Positions 1 through 8,370 of a stretch of 64,000 nucleotides of DNA are shown here, in pieces. The DNA lies in assembly GCA_016713785.1 (NCBI GenBank), contig JADJOM010000002.1, positions 620,001 through 684,000 on the forward strand, written 5' to 3'. A program made the translations under genes and the position numbers. Position 1 is the first letter of the stretch; each line of letters begins with the position of its first letter. The notes beneath the pieces are model-generated. The model saw nothing but the letters and a program-made list of their open reading frames with translations. It did not search any database and was not told where the DNA came from. This DNA comes from Gemmatimonadota bacterium. GTDB taxonomy: Bacteria > Gemmatimonadota > Gemmatimonadetes > Gemmatimonadales > GWC2-71-9.

Positions 1-14
1 GTGCCCCCCTCCGA

Positions 15-893
15 TCAGGACGAGACGGGAAAGGCCCACACCAGCCACTCGGGGAGGATGCGCTTCCAGGTGGGGAGGTCGTGCTTCCCCTCGATCGTCA
101 GGTGCACCATGTCGAGCCCGCGGCGGTAGCCCTTCCGCTCGAGGAGGGTCACCAGCTCCTCGGTGTCCTGGATGGCGTCGATGACGCCGTCCTGGTCGCG
201 GTCGGCCTGCTCGTCCTGGCTGCCGGTCTCGAACCACATGCGGAGGCGGGGGTGCCCGGGCGTCTCCTTGACCCGGCGGTGCATGATCCGGCTGGTCTGC
301 CTGGACTCGGTGGAGGCGTCGTCGGTGCGCCACCAGAAGGAGCCGGAGAAGACGCCCACGGTGCGGAACCGGTCGGGGTGCCGCCAGGCCATGTCGAAGG
401 CCGAGAGCCCGCCGAGGGACCAGCCCATGATGGCGGTGTGTTCGGCGCCGGTGGCCACGCGGTAGCGGGCCTCGATGAGGGTCATCAGCTCGGTGAGCAG
501 GAACTTGTCGTAGAGGTCGGCGCGGGCGCCGAGGCCCTGGGCGTTGGGGATGTAGGCGGTGCCGTAGTCCTGCACCCGCTCGGTGGCGTGGATGGCGACC
601 ACGATCGCGGGGGCCATCCGCCCGGTGCGCTGCAGGCTGTCGAGGGTGCCGCGCAGGTCCACCGCTTCCATGTCCTGGCCGTCGTTGGCGTAGAGCACGG
701 GGTAGGTGGCGGTGTCGTTGTCGCGGTATCCGCGGGGGAGGTAGACGTCGATGGTGCGGTTCTCGCCCAGCAGCCGGGACTCGAACGGCGGGAGCCGTTC
801 CATGACCACCCCGTCGCGGGCGCCGAGCACCATGGCCGGCGCCCCGACCAGTGCCACCAGGCCCCGACGTGCCAGCTCTCCCCAACGCGCCAT
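15..893 (-). CDS. Exported alpha/beta-hydrolase, putative esterase family
   Basis: Predicted hydrolase of the putative esterase family (PF00756; relatives of enterochelin esterase and antigen 85), expected to cleave an ester outside the cytoplasm; substrate unknown. The 292-residue product shows the nucleophile elbow GWSLGG (Ser159), a late histidine in GKHDLPTW (His271) and acidic candidates in ETGSQDE (222-228). A DxDxDGxxD loop at 231-239 follows, dockerin/EF-hand like, probably a calcium site. Residues 8-24 are hydrophobic and may be a signal peptide. I chose the ATG at 893 because GGGAGG lies a few bases before it; the frame is open further upstream but without sensible protein. It diverges from the acyltransferase gene that begins at 961. 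Confidence 0.85.
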   Translation of the reverse strand: MARWGELARRGLVALVGAPAMVLGARDGVVMERLPPFESRLLGENRTIDVYLPRGYRDNDTATYPVLYANDGQDMEAVDLRGTLDSLQRTGRMAPAIVVAIHATERVQDYGTAYIPNAQGLGARADLYDKFLLTELMTLIEARYRVATGAEHTAIMGWSLGGLSAFDMAWRHPDRFRTVGVFSGSFWWRTDDASTESRQTSRIMHRRVKETPGHPRLRMWFETGSQDEQADRDQDGVIDAIQDTEELVTLLERKGYRRGLDMVHLTIEGKHDLPTWKRILPEWLVWAFPVSS

Positions 894-960
894 GCCGCTG
901 CCTCCCGGGTAAGCCCCAAGTATACTCTGGCAGGATAGCCACCGTCCCCGCGGCCCGGCC

Positions 961-1767
961 ATGACATTGGACACATCGCCCACCCCCCTTCCCGAGCCGC
1001 CGCTCGGCGTGCTGGCGCCCTTCGAACGGGCGGCGGTGCGGCTTGCCCGCGCCATGCACCGGCAGCCGTGGGCGGGGTGGTGCGTGGCGGGGCAGCGCCA
1101 GCTCGGGGCGCGGTGGATCACTGCGCTGGCGGGTCCGCTGCTCGACCTCCATGGCCTGGAGCATGTGGCGGCCACCCGCCGCGACCGCCCGCTGCTGCTG
1201 GCGGCCAACCACCGGAGCTTCTTCGACCTGTACCTGGTGATGGCGGTGCTGTACCGCCGGCTGCCGGGGTGGCGCTCCACCTGCTTTCCGGTGCGGGGGC
1301 GGTACTTCTACCAGCGGCCCGGCGGGGTGCTGCTCAACGCGCTGGTGGCGCAGTGGGCCATGTACCCGCCGTTCTTCCGGGAGCCGGGCAAGCGGCGCTT
1401 CGACCAGTGGGCGCTGGGCGAGCTGGCGCGGCTGGCGCGGGAGGGGGAGGGCCGGTTGATCGGCTTCCACCCCGAGGGCACCCGCAACCGCGACCCGGAC
1501 CCCTACAGCTTCCTGCCGCCCCAGCCGGGGATCGGCCGCCTGATGCTGGACGCCGCGCCGACCACCGTGCCGGTGTTCATCGCCGGGCTGCCCAACGGGA
1601 TCGGGGAGATCGTGCGGCGCCGGCGGCGCGGGGGGGAGCGGATCCGGCTCTGGTTCGGCCCGCCGCTCGCGTACCACGCCGGCGAAGGGGATCCGCGGGC
1701 GCTCGCCGCGCAGGTGATGGACGCCATCGCCGCGCTGGCCACCCGCGACCGGGAGCGCCCCCGCTGA
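961..1767 (+). CDS. PlsC-family 1-acylglycerol-3-phosphate acyltransferase-like protein
   Basis: Membrane-associated acyltransferase of the PlsC/LPLAT family, which transfers an acyl chain to lysophosphatidate or a similar lysolipid in phospholipid synthesis. The 268-residue protein has the catalytic NHx4D block as NHRSFFD (83-89) and the glycerophosphate-binding block as FHPEGTR (169-175), at normal spacing. No strong Shine-Dalgarno precedes the ATG at 961; a later in-frame ATG (MHRQPW) exists but would remove normal N-terminal sequence. It is followed about 60 bases later by a hybrid histidine kinase on the same strand. Whether it is the housekeeping PlsC or a specialised lysolipid acyltransferase cannot be told. 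Confidence 0.88.
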   Translation: MTLDTSPTPLPEPPLGVLAPFERAAVRLARAMHRQPWAGWCVAGQRQLGARWITALAGPLLDLHGLEHVAATRRDRPLLLAANHRSFFDLYLVMAVLYRRLPGWRSTCFPVRGRYFYQRPGGVLLNALVAQWAMYPPFFREPGKRRFDQWALGELARLAREGEGRLIGFHPEGTRNRDPDPYSFLPPQPGIGRLMLDAAPTTVPVFIAGLPNGIGEIVRRRRRGGERIRLWFGPPLAYHAGEGDPRALAAQVMDAIAALATRDRERPR

Positions 1768-1824
1768 CTTGCCGCCGGGAGGGGGCTACCTTGCATCACC
1801 CCCCCCTGACTCACCACGCCGGAG

Positions 1825-4095
1825 ATGGATCCCCAGGAACTCGGTGGGCTGATCTCGCAGATCGGTGTCTACGTGCAGCTGGGCGGTACCGCCCTGCTGC
1901 TCACCTTGTTCTATCTGCTCTCGCGCCACGCCGGCACCCGCCCCTACTTCACCCGCTGGACCGAATCCTGGCTGGCCCTGCTGGTGGCGCTGCTCGCGGT
2001 GATGTTCCGCTACGAGTCGGGCTACGTGGTGCAGCCCCCGGGCGCGCCCAGCCCGGGGCTCGGGATCACCTTCCTGCACTTCACCTACTTCCTGGGCAAG
2101 CTGGTGTTCCTGGTGCTGCTGCTCGACGGCACCCTGCTCTTTGCCCGGGGCCGGGGCCTGCCGGGGCGCCGCGTGGCGTGGGTGGGGGGCGCCGGCGTGG
2201 TGGCGTTCGCCAGTTCGATCGGGGCGCCGGACCTCAACCAGGTGATGATGGTGCAGGAGCCGCTCGCCATCGGGGCGTTCGTGGCGGGGGCAGGGGTGAT
2301 CCTCACGCTGCCCGTTGCGCGGCGCGACCTCGGCACCCGGCTCACCGGCGGGGTGTTCGTCTTCCTGGCGGTGCTGTGGCTGGCCTACGGCGTGGCCTTC
2401 TGGACCCGCGACCCGGCGTCCGGGGCGGCGACGGGCCCCTTCGGCTTCCTCAGCACGTACAACTCCTTCCTCGACACCGGCGCCATGCTGCTGCTGGCGT
2501 TCGGGCAGGTGGTGACGCTGCTCGAGGATGCGCAGCGCGACCTGGAACAGGCGCGGGCCGAGCGGCTGCAGGCGGTGGCCGACAGCGAGGCGCGGCTCAA
2601 GGCGGTGATCGAGACCGCCACCGACGGGATCCTGGCGGTGGATGGGCAGGGGGTCATCATGCTCGCCAACGGTGGCGCCGCGCGGCTGCTGGGGGGCAAG
2701 CGGCGGGACATGATCGGGAAGCGGCTGTCGGAGCTGCTGCCGCCGGAGGCGGCGCAGTCGCTCGACCGGCGGCTGGTGGACGTGCATCGCGCCACGCCGG
2801 GGCGGCAGGCGGTGTTCGAGGTGCACCGGGCGGGCGCCGGGGGGCGCGAGATGCCGCTCGAGGTGGCGGCCAGCACCTACCGGCGGGACGGCGAGCTGCT
2901 GGACATCTTCGTGCTGCGCGACGTGAGCGAGCGGCGCCGGGGCGAGGCGGAGCGGGCCGAGCTGCAGGCGCGGCTGGCGCAGTCGCTGCGGATGGAGGCG
3001 CTGGGGCGGCTGGTGAGCGGCGTGGCGCACGAGCTCAACAACCCGCTGGCCGCGATCCTCACCTTCAGCGAGCAGCTGCTGGCGGAGCGGCCGCCGGAAG
3101 ACGGGCCCGGTCCGCTCGGCACCATCCGGGAGCAGGCGCGGCGGGCGCGGATGATCGTGCGCGACCTGCTCACCTTCGTGCGGCGGCGGGAGGAGCGCCG
3201 CGCCCCGGCCGAGATGGCGCTCATCGTGGACCGGACGGTGCGGGCGCTGGAGAACGACTTCACCCGCCAGGGGGTGCGGCTCACCGTGCAGCTGGCGCCC
3301 CGGCTGCCCACCATCGTCTGCGACGCCACCGCGCTGGAGCAGGTGCTCACCAACCTGCTGGACAACGCCGCCCGCGCCACCCCTGGCGGCTCGGTGACCC
3401 TCAGCGTGGCAAAGGAGGGGGAGGGCATCCGGATGCAGGTGGAGGACGACGGGCCCGGCATCCCCAGCGAGCACTTCGCACGGCTGTTCGAGCCGTTCTT
3501 CACCACCCGCGGCACCGGGGAGGGGACGGGGCTCGGGCTGTCGGTGTCGCTCGGGATCATCGAGCAGCATGGCGGCGTGCTGCGGGCGGAGAACCGGGTG
3601 CCGGAGAGCGGGGCGCGGTTCATCGTCTGGCTGCCGCTCGGCATGGCCACCGCGGAGATCACCCGGGCGCCGCAGTCGCCGCCCGGGGCCGCGCTCGGCG
3701 CGCCGGGGCTGGTGCTGCTGATCGATGACGAGGCCGCGGTCCGCGCCAGCCTGCGGCGCTACTTCGAGCGGCAGGGGTGGACGGTGGACGAGGCCGCCGA
3801 TGGCCGGGAGGGGATTGAGAAGCTCGAGACCGTGGCCCCCGACCGCGACTACGACCTCATCATCTGCGACCTCAAGATGCCCGGCGTCTCGGGGCTCGAC
3901 GTGCACCAGTGGATCCGCACCCGGCACCAGGAGCTGCTGGGGCGGCTGGTCTTTGCCTCCGGCGACACCGCCACCCCCGAGACGGCGGAGTTCCTGGCCA
4001 GCAACGAATGCGCGGTGCTGGAGAAGCCCTTCGAGCTGGCCGAGCTCGCGGCCACGGTGGCCCGGGTCCGGGCCGCCGCCGCCGACCCCGCCTGA
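1825..4095 (+). CDS. Membrane hybrid histidine kinase (7TM-like, PAS, HisKA, HATPase, receiver)
   Basis: Sensor kinase of a phosphorelay, 756 residues. Order seen: several hydrophobic helices in about 10-235; PAS domain about 255-370 (AVIETATDGILAVDGQG); dimerisation/phosphoacceptor region with VSGVAHELNNPLAAI (His near 403); ATPase with N box LTNLLDNAARA and G boxes DDGPGIP and GTGLGL; then a receiver from about 628 (LVLLIDDE) with phospho-Asp in IICDLKMPG (near 682) and the conserved Lys in EKPFE. The ATG follows GGAG by only two bases, so a weak or partly leaderless start is possible. No separate response regulator or output domain lies beside it, so the target is unknown. Confidence 0.92.
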   Translation: MDPQELGGLISQIGVYVQLGGTALLLTLFYLLSRHAGTRPYFTRWTESWLALLVALLAVMFRYESGYVVQPPGAPSPGLGITFLHFTYFLGKLVFLVLLLDGTLLFARGRGLPGRRVAWVGGAGVVAFASSIGAPDLNQVMMVQEPLAIGAFVAGAGVILTLPVARRDLGTRLTGGVFVFLAVLWLAYGVAFWTRDPASGAATGPFGFLSTYNSFLDTGAMLLLAFGQVVTLLEDAQRDLEQARAERLQAVADSEARLKAVIETATDGILAVDGQGVIMLANGGAARLLGGKRRDMIGKRLSELLPPEAAQSLDRRLVDVHRATPGRQAVFEVHRAGAGGREMPLEVAASTYRRDGELLDIFVLRDVSERRRGEAERAELQARLAQSLRMEALGRLVSGVAHELNNPLAAILTFSEQLLAERPPEDGPGPLGTIREQARRARMIVRDLLTFVRRREERRAPAEMALIVDRTVRALENDFTRQGVRLTVQLAPRLPTIVCDATALEQVLTNLLDNAARATPGGSVTLSVAKEGEGIRMQVEDDGPGIPSEHFARLFEPFFTTRGTGEGTGLGLSVSLGIIEQHGGVLRAENRVPESGARFIVWLPLGMATAEITRAPQSPPGAALGAPGLVLLIDDEAAVRASLRRYFERQGWTVDEAADGREGIEKLETVAPDRDYDLIICDLKMPGVSGLDVHQWIRTRHQELLGRLVFASGDTATPETAEFLASNECAVLEKPFELAELAATVARVRAAAADPA

Positions 4096-4274
4096 CTGCC
4101 ACTTCGGCCCGGCGCCCTGCCGGGCCGGCCCCCGCTCCCCCCACCAGTGCTGCCAGCCTGACCGGATTCTCCCCGGTCTGGCCCGGCACGCCGGCTGCAT
4201 CTGGTGCCGGCGCGCCGCCCGGGTACCGTGCCCGGCCCGCGCTGAACCCATAGCGACTGATCCAGGAGGAACCG

Positions 4275-4715
4275 ATGACCATCATGATCCGCCGCCCCAG
4301 TGAACTGCGCCGCCTCAACCAGGTGCTGGACGCCGCCTTCACCGGCTGGCCCTTCACCAGCGACGCGGGTGACCTCGTGACGTCCGCGTGGGTGCCGCCG
4401 ACCGACGTGTTCGAGGATGCCGACGGGCTCAAGATCGTGGCGGAGCTGCCCGGGCTCACCCGGGAGGACGTGAAGCTGACGGTGGAGCACCAGACCCTGA
4501 CCCTGCGGGGCGAGAAGAAGCAGGTGGCGGAGGAGAAGTCCACCCGGGTGCACCGCTACGAGCGGAGCTACGGGGCCTTCGAGCGGAGCTTCACGCTGCC
4601 CAGCACGGTGGACGTGACGCGGGTGGAGGCCACGTTCGACCACGGCGTGCTGACCGTGACGCTGCCCAAGGCGGAGCAGGCCAAGCCGCGGACGATCGAG
4701 GTGAAGGTCGGGTAG
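4275..4715 (+). CDS. Hsp20/alpha-crystallin small heat shock protein
   Basis: ATP-independent holdase that binds unfolding proteins in the cytoplasm. The 146-residue length is typical. The alpha-crystallin domain begins near PPTDVFEDADGLKIVAELPG and carries LRGEKK, the RSYGAFERSFTLP strand pair and the late GVLTVTLPK motif. The final IXI-like segment is TIEVKVG. Translation starts at an ATG preceded by AGGAGG at 4264-4269. No CIRCE element is visible upstream. The gene is followed at once by an octamer inverted-repeat array likely to act as terminator. Confidence 0.95.
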   Translation: MTIMIRRPSELRRLNQVLDAAFTGWPFTSDAGDLVTSAWVPPTDVFEDADGLKIVAELPGLTREDVKLTVEHQTLTLRGEKKQVAEEKSTRVHRYERSYGAFERSFTLPSTVDVTRVEATFDHGVLTVTLPKAEQAKPRTIEVKVG

Positions 4716-4808
4716 GGCGGTAGGGCGGTAAGGCGGTAGGGCGGTAAGGCGGTAAGGCGGTAAGGCGGTAGGGGTTGGATACCGCCCTACCGCCCTACCG
4801 CCTTACCG
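4715..4808. repeat. Octamer array in inverted orientation, likely terminator
   Basis: Directly after the hsp20 stop there are about seven tandem copies of (A/G)GGCGGTA, then a short spacer, then about four inverted copies (TACCGCCC/T). The two arms can fold into a long hairpin between the convergent hsp20 and aldehyde dehydrogenase genes. The same octamers flank another convergent gap at 28284-28385. Confidence 0.8.
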
Positions 4809-4832
4809 CTTCCCGCCTCGACCGGCTACGCC

Positions 4833-6287
4833 CTAGTACCAGGCAATGGGCGCCTCATCCAGGTTGATGTAGATCTGCTTGGTCTCGAGGTACTCCTCGA
4901 CGCCCCAGTGGCCCAGCTCGCGGCCGAAGCCGGACATCTTGTAGCCGCCCCAGGGGGCCTCGAGCATGGTGGGCTGCATGTGGTTCACCCAGACGATGCC
5001 GGCCTCGAGGGCGCGGGTCACCCGGAAGGCCTTGAAGATGTCGCGGGTCCAGACCGCGGCGGCCAGGCCGTAGGGCGTGGCGTTGGCGATCTCGAGGGCG
5101 TGGGCCTCGTCCTTGAACGGGATGACGCTCATCACCGGGCCGAAGATCTCCTCCTGCGCGATGCGGGCGCCGTTGTCCACGTCGTAGAAGATCGTGGGCT
5201 CGACGTACCACCCCTTGCTGTGCTGCTTCGGGGTGCCGCCGCCGGCGGCCACCTTGGCCTCCTTCTTCCCGATGTCGAGGTAGCCCTTCACCCGGTCGCG
5301 CTGCTCGGCGCTCACCAGCGGGCCCATCTTGGTCTCCCGGTCGATGCCGGGGCCGACCTTGATGGTCTTCGCCTTGGCGGCGCAGGCGTCGACGAACTTC
5401 CTGTAGATGTCCTGCTGCACCAGTACCCGGCTGCCGGCGGAGCAGACCTCGCCCTGGTTGATGAACACCCCGAAGAGCGCGCCGTCCACGGCCGCCTCGA
5501 AGTCGGCATCGGCGAAGAAGATGTTGGGCGACTTGCCGCCCAGCTCCAGGCTCACCCGCTTGAGCTGATCGGCGGCGCTCCGCATGATGATCTTCCCCAC
5601 CTCGGCCGAGCCGGTGAAGGCGATCTTCCGCACGTCGGGGTGCGCCACGAGCGGGCCGCCGCACTCGGGGCCCATCCCGGTGACGATGTTGATGACGCCC
5701 GGCGGCAGCCCGCAGGCCTCGAAGTCCTTCGCCAGCTCGAGCAGCGACAGCGGCGTCTGCTCCGCCGGCTTGATCACCACCGTGCAGCCGGCGGCGATGG
5801 CGGGCCCGAGCTTCCAGGCGGCCATGGCGAGCGGGTAGTTCCAGGGGATGATCTGCCCCGCCACGCCCATGGGCTCCTTCACCGCCATGACCATGGCGTT
5901 GGTGGGGACGGGGATCACCTCGCCGTTGATCTTGGTGGCCAGCCCGCCGTAGTACTCGAAGCAGACGGCGGAGTCGTCCATGTCGTACTCGGACTCGACG
6001 ATGGGCTTGCCGGAGTTGAGGGTCTCGATCCGGGCCAGCTCGTCGCGCCGGGCGCGGATCCGCTCCGCGATGCGGAACAGGACGCGGCCCCGCTCCTGGG
6101 CGCTGGTGGCCTTCCAGCCGCCGTAGAAGGCGGCCTTGGCGGCGGCCACCGCGTCGGCGACGTCGGCGGCCTCGCCGGCGGGGCAGGTGGCGAGGACGCC
6201 CTCGGTGGCCGGGTCGAAGACGTTGAAGGTCTTGCCGCTCCGGGCGTTGACGAACTTTCCATTAATGAACATCTGGTACGCGGTCAC
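4833..6287 (-). CDS. NAD(P)+-dependent aldehyde dehydrogenase (betaine/aminobutyraldehyde dehydrogenase type)
   Basis: Oxidises an aldehyde to its acid with NAD(P)+. The 484-residue protein has the family signatures LELGGKSPNI (general-base Glu) and FINQGEVCSAGSR (catalytic Cys near 281), the cofactor region IPWNYPLAMAAWK, and a C-terminus typical of betaine aldehyde / gamma-aminobutyraldehyde dehydrogenases. A GTG start at 6287 is preferred because GGAG lies eight bases upstream; starting at the ATG at 6272 would trim five residues. Putrescine aminotransferase and GABA aminotransferase genes elsewhere in the window make aminobutyraldehyde a reasonable substrate, but the gene stands alone and specificity is inferred. 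Confidence 0.9.
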   Translation of the reverse strand: MTAYQMFINGKFVNARSGKTFNVFDPATEGVLATCPAGEAADVADAVAAAKAAFYGGWKATSAQERGRVLFRIAERIRARRDELARIETLNSGKPIVESEYDMDDSAVCFEYYGGLATKINGEVIPVPTNAMVMAVKEPMGVAGQIIPWNYPLAMAAWKLGPAIAAGCTVVIKPAEQTPLSLLELAKDFEACGLPPGVINIVTGMGPECGGPLVAHPDVRKIAFTGSAEVGKIIMRSAADQLKRVSLELGGKSPNIFFADADFEAAVDGALFGVFINQGEVCSAGSRVLVQQDIYRKFVDACAAKAKTIKVGPGIDRETKMGPLVSAEQRDRVKGYLDIGKKEAKVAAGGGTPKQHSKGWYVEPTIFYDVDNGARIAQEEIFGPVMSVIPFKDEAHALEIANATPYGLAAAVWTRDIFKAFRVTRALEAGIVWVNHMQPTMLEAPWGGYKMSGFGRELGHWGVEEYLETKQIYINLDEAPIAWY

Positions 6288-6437
6288 GATCGGGACTCCG
6301 GCGGTGGGGTGGGGCGGGTCGGGGGGCGGTCCGGGGATCGGGCAGGTGAGCACCGGGCCGGTGGCGCGGCGTCACTTGTCGGGCACGGGCGGCGTCCCCA
6401 TTATGCCCCTATTCTACCCTTCCACTGCGGATCGGCA

Positions 6438-7316
6438 ATGCACGGCTCGGCGCGCGCGCTCCTGACCCCACGCACCACGGTGGCCCTGCTCGGGGTCCTC
6501 GCGGCGCTGGGGTGCAGCGAGGCCGCCACCGGGCCGCGCTCGGTGCCGATCGGCCTGCAGGTGGTGGGCGACAGCGCGCAGGCCGGGGTGGTCGGCGCGC
6601 CGCTCGACTCGGCGCTCACGGTGTTCGTCTACGACAAGTACGGCCAGGCGGTGCCCGGGGCGCTGGTGCGCTTCTCGGTGGCGGCGGGCCAGGGGAGCGT
6701 GGACCCGCGCACCCGGACCACCGGGCCGGACGGGCTGGCGCGCTCCACCTGGCGGTTGCCGCGGCTGGTTGGCCGGTACCAGGCCCACGCGGTGGCGGCG
6801 GGCCTCGATTCCCTCACCTTTGCCGCCACCGCCCGGCCCGGTCGGCCCGCCGCTGTGACCATGCTGAGCGGGGCCGCGCTCGCCGCGCCGGCGGGCTCCG
6901 CGGTCGACAGCGCGGTGACCGTGCTGGTGCAGGACGCCTACGGCAACCCGGTGCCCGGCGCCGGCGTGAGCTTCACCCCCCGGGAGGGCTCGGGGCGCGT
7001 GGTCCCCGCGAAGGCCCAGACCGACTCGCTCGGCCACGCGCGCGCGGTCTGGACCCTGGGGGAGCGGGGGGTGCACGGGCTGGTGGTGCGCGCCGATTCC
7101 CTGCCGCCGCTCACGCTGCGGGCCACCGCGCTGCCGGCGCTGGCGGCGGTGAGCACCGTGCCGGTGCGGCTCAGCTGGACGGAGTACGGGGTCCCGGTGC
7201 CGGGCGGGGGTGAGGTTGGTGCGCCATCGGTGCGCCCCGCGCCGCCCAGCGCGCTGGGCTGTTGGCGGAACGCGCTGGGTGCCGTCGCGCTGGAGCCGGG
7301 AGGGTGCGGGGAGTAG
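6438..7316 (+). CDS. Lipoprotein with two invasin/Big_1-like Ig domains
   Basis: Surface or periplasmic lipoprotein of 292 residues, role unknown. The signal peptide ends in the lipobox LAALGC (Cys26). Two bacterial Ig-like repeats follow. Each holds a phrase such as VFVYDKYGQAVPGALVRF or VLVQDAYGNPVPGAGVSF and then a TDSLG/GPDGLARSTW strand, the usual layout of Big_1 domains. The same phrase occurs in the N-terminal parts of the giant surface proteins at 45 and 53 kb. The C-terminal 40 residues are low-complexity and may be spurious extension. It converges on an AraC-like gene with a strong hairpin between them. Confidence 0.75.
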   Translation: MHGSARALLTPRTTVALLGVLAALGCSEAATGPRSVPIGLQVVGDSAQAGVVGAPLDSALTVFVYDKYGQAVPGALVRFSVAAGQGSVDPRTRTTGPDGLARSTWRLPRLVGRYQAHAVAAGLDSLTFAATARPGRPAAVTMLSGAALAAPAGSAVDSAVTVLVQDAYGNPVPGAGVSFTPREGSGRVVPAKAQTDSLGHARAVWTLGERGVHGLVVRADSLPPLTLRATALPALAAVSTVPVRLSWTEYGVPVPGGGEVGAPSVRPAPPSALGCWRNALGAVALEPGGCGE

Positions 7317-7344
7317 GGGGAGACGTCCTGTTTGGAAGGGCAAC

Positions 7345-7368
7345 GGGGGCGACCAGGTGGTCGCCCCC
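7345..7368. terminator. Perfect hairpin between convergent genes (cassette A)
   Basis: A 10-bp perfect stem (GGGGGCGACC / GGTCGCCCCC) with loop AGGT lies between the lipoprotein stop at 7316 and the regulator stop at 7413. There is no U tract, but the location fits a bidirectional terminator. The same hairpin recurs at 10257-10278 next to the paralogous regulator. Confidence 0.75.
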
Positions 7369-7412
7369 GGTGTGTTTCCGGGTCCGATGGAGGAGGCCTG
7401 GGCGCGTGGCCC

Positions 7413-8150
7413 TCAGGCGAGCTGGTGTGGAGCCGAGCGGTGCCGGGCGGTCGGCGGGGTGGCGCGCGGGGTGGACCGAAGTGCGTAGCCGCCCTGCCGG
7501 AGCGCGGCCTCCAGCTTCCACTCCCAGCCGGGCCACCGCGTGGCCTGGGGCGCGAGGTCTCCGATGAACCGGCGGGCGGTCCCCCGCAGGGTACGCGGGT
7601 CGAGACCGAGCGCGTGGGCCACGCGTTCCATGGGTGAGGGCGTTCGCCCGGTGGCGACAATGAGCCGATGCAGTGCGCGCCAGTCGTGGGGGGTGTAGCT
7701 GCCAAAGTCCCGGAGGCGCCGGGCGAGCGTGCTGCGGGGTACCGCCGGCGGTGCCGGCGGATGGGTGAAGCAGTCGATCAGCGCCGCGATCGGCTCCGCA
7801 CGGCCGGTGCGCCTGATCACATAGCGCGCAAGCGTCTCGGGGGTCGGTGGCGTGCGGCTCCGGATCGCGGCGCGGATCGCCGACGGGGTGGGGGAATCAC
7901 CCACGACGCCAACCTGGCGCCACCCTTCCAGCAGGCGCCCGGTCCAGTCCAGGCGGAGGCGGGGCTGCTCGAGCAGCAGGCAGGTGGGGCACCAGGGGAG
8001 GAAGTGCCTGTCGGCGAGCTGGTCAGGGAAGTCGCGGAGGGAAGGCAGGTCCAGGTGGGCAATGAGGATCGTGCCGAGTGGCGCGCCCGCGACGCCACGC
8101 GGTGGCCAGTACTGCTCGTCCGAGGTCGGGTCGAGGAGGGAGAGCGGCAT
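7413..8150 (-). CDS. AraC-like helix-turn-helix regulator (cassette A)
   Basis: Predicted DNA-binding regulator of 245 residues. The N-terminal half is unrecognised and has a CxxC pair in PWCPTCLLL. The C-terminal half looks like an AraC double helix-turn-helix: STLARRLRDFGSYTPHDW then VAHALGLDPRTLRGTARRF. It ends with WPGWEWKLEAALR and a basic tail. A clear paralog lies at 10340-11080 with the same layout and an identical last 20 residues (STPRATPPTARHRSAPHQLA). The ATG at 8150 is the start shared by both copies (MPLSLLDP). The promoter contains a G12 tract between its -35 and -10, so expression may switch by slippage. Ligand and targets are unknown. Confidence 0.7.
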   Translation of the reverse strand: MPLSLLDPTSDEQYWPPRGVAGAPLGTILIAHLDLPSLRDFPDQLADRHFLPWCPTCLLLEQPRLRLDWTGRLLEGWRQVGVVGDSPTPSAIRAAIRSRTPPTPETLARYVIRRTGRAEPIAALIDCFTHPPAPPAVPRSTLARRLRDFGSYTPHDWRALHRLIVATGRTPSPMERVAHALGLDPRTLRGTARRFIGDLAPQATRWPGWEWKLEAALRQGGYALRSTPRATPPTARHRSAPHQLA

Positions 8151-8200
8151 GCAGCCTCCGGAGGACGGGCGCCCACGACTTGGGCGCGATGCCTTACACT

Positions 8201-8227
8201 ACGATATCCCCCCCCCCCCATAGTCAA
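8201..8227 (-). promoter_or_regulatory. Promoter with poly-G12 spacer upstream of regulator A
   Basis: Read on the minus strand: TTGACT (8227-8222), AT, twelve G (8219-8208), A, then TATCGT (8206-8201). The spacing between hexamers is 15. Two more G would give the optimal 17. The ATG lies 50 bases downstream. The same arrangement, also with exactly 12 G, precedes the paralog at 11132-11158. A homopolymer inside the -35/-10 spacer is the known layout of slippage-controlled promoters. Confidence 0.65.
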
Positions 8228-8370
8228 GACGGCAGGAAGTGCCGGGTGCGGCAATGGCCCAGATTGGCACAGGGAAGTCTGGCGGGGCGGCGCGCAAGGG
8301 GACACTGTTGACGATAGACCGGCGGCGCGGTGCCAGCGGTCTCGCGAGAGTTGTTTCGAGGAATGCAGTA

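Noticed and set aside
1786..4251. Long minus strand frame opposite the first hybrid kinase
   Set aside because: Compositional shadow; + strand shows PAS, kinase and receiver motifs in order.
4908..6420. Upstream extension of the Ig-like lipoprotein frame
   Set aside because: Runs antisense through the aldehyde dehydrogenase; a proper signal peptide starts only at 6438.
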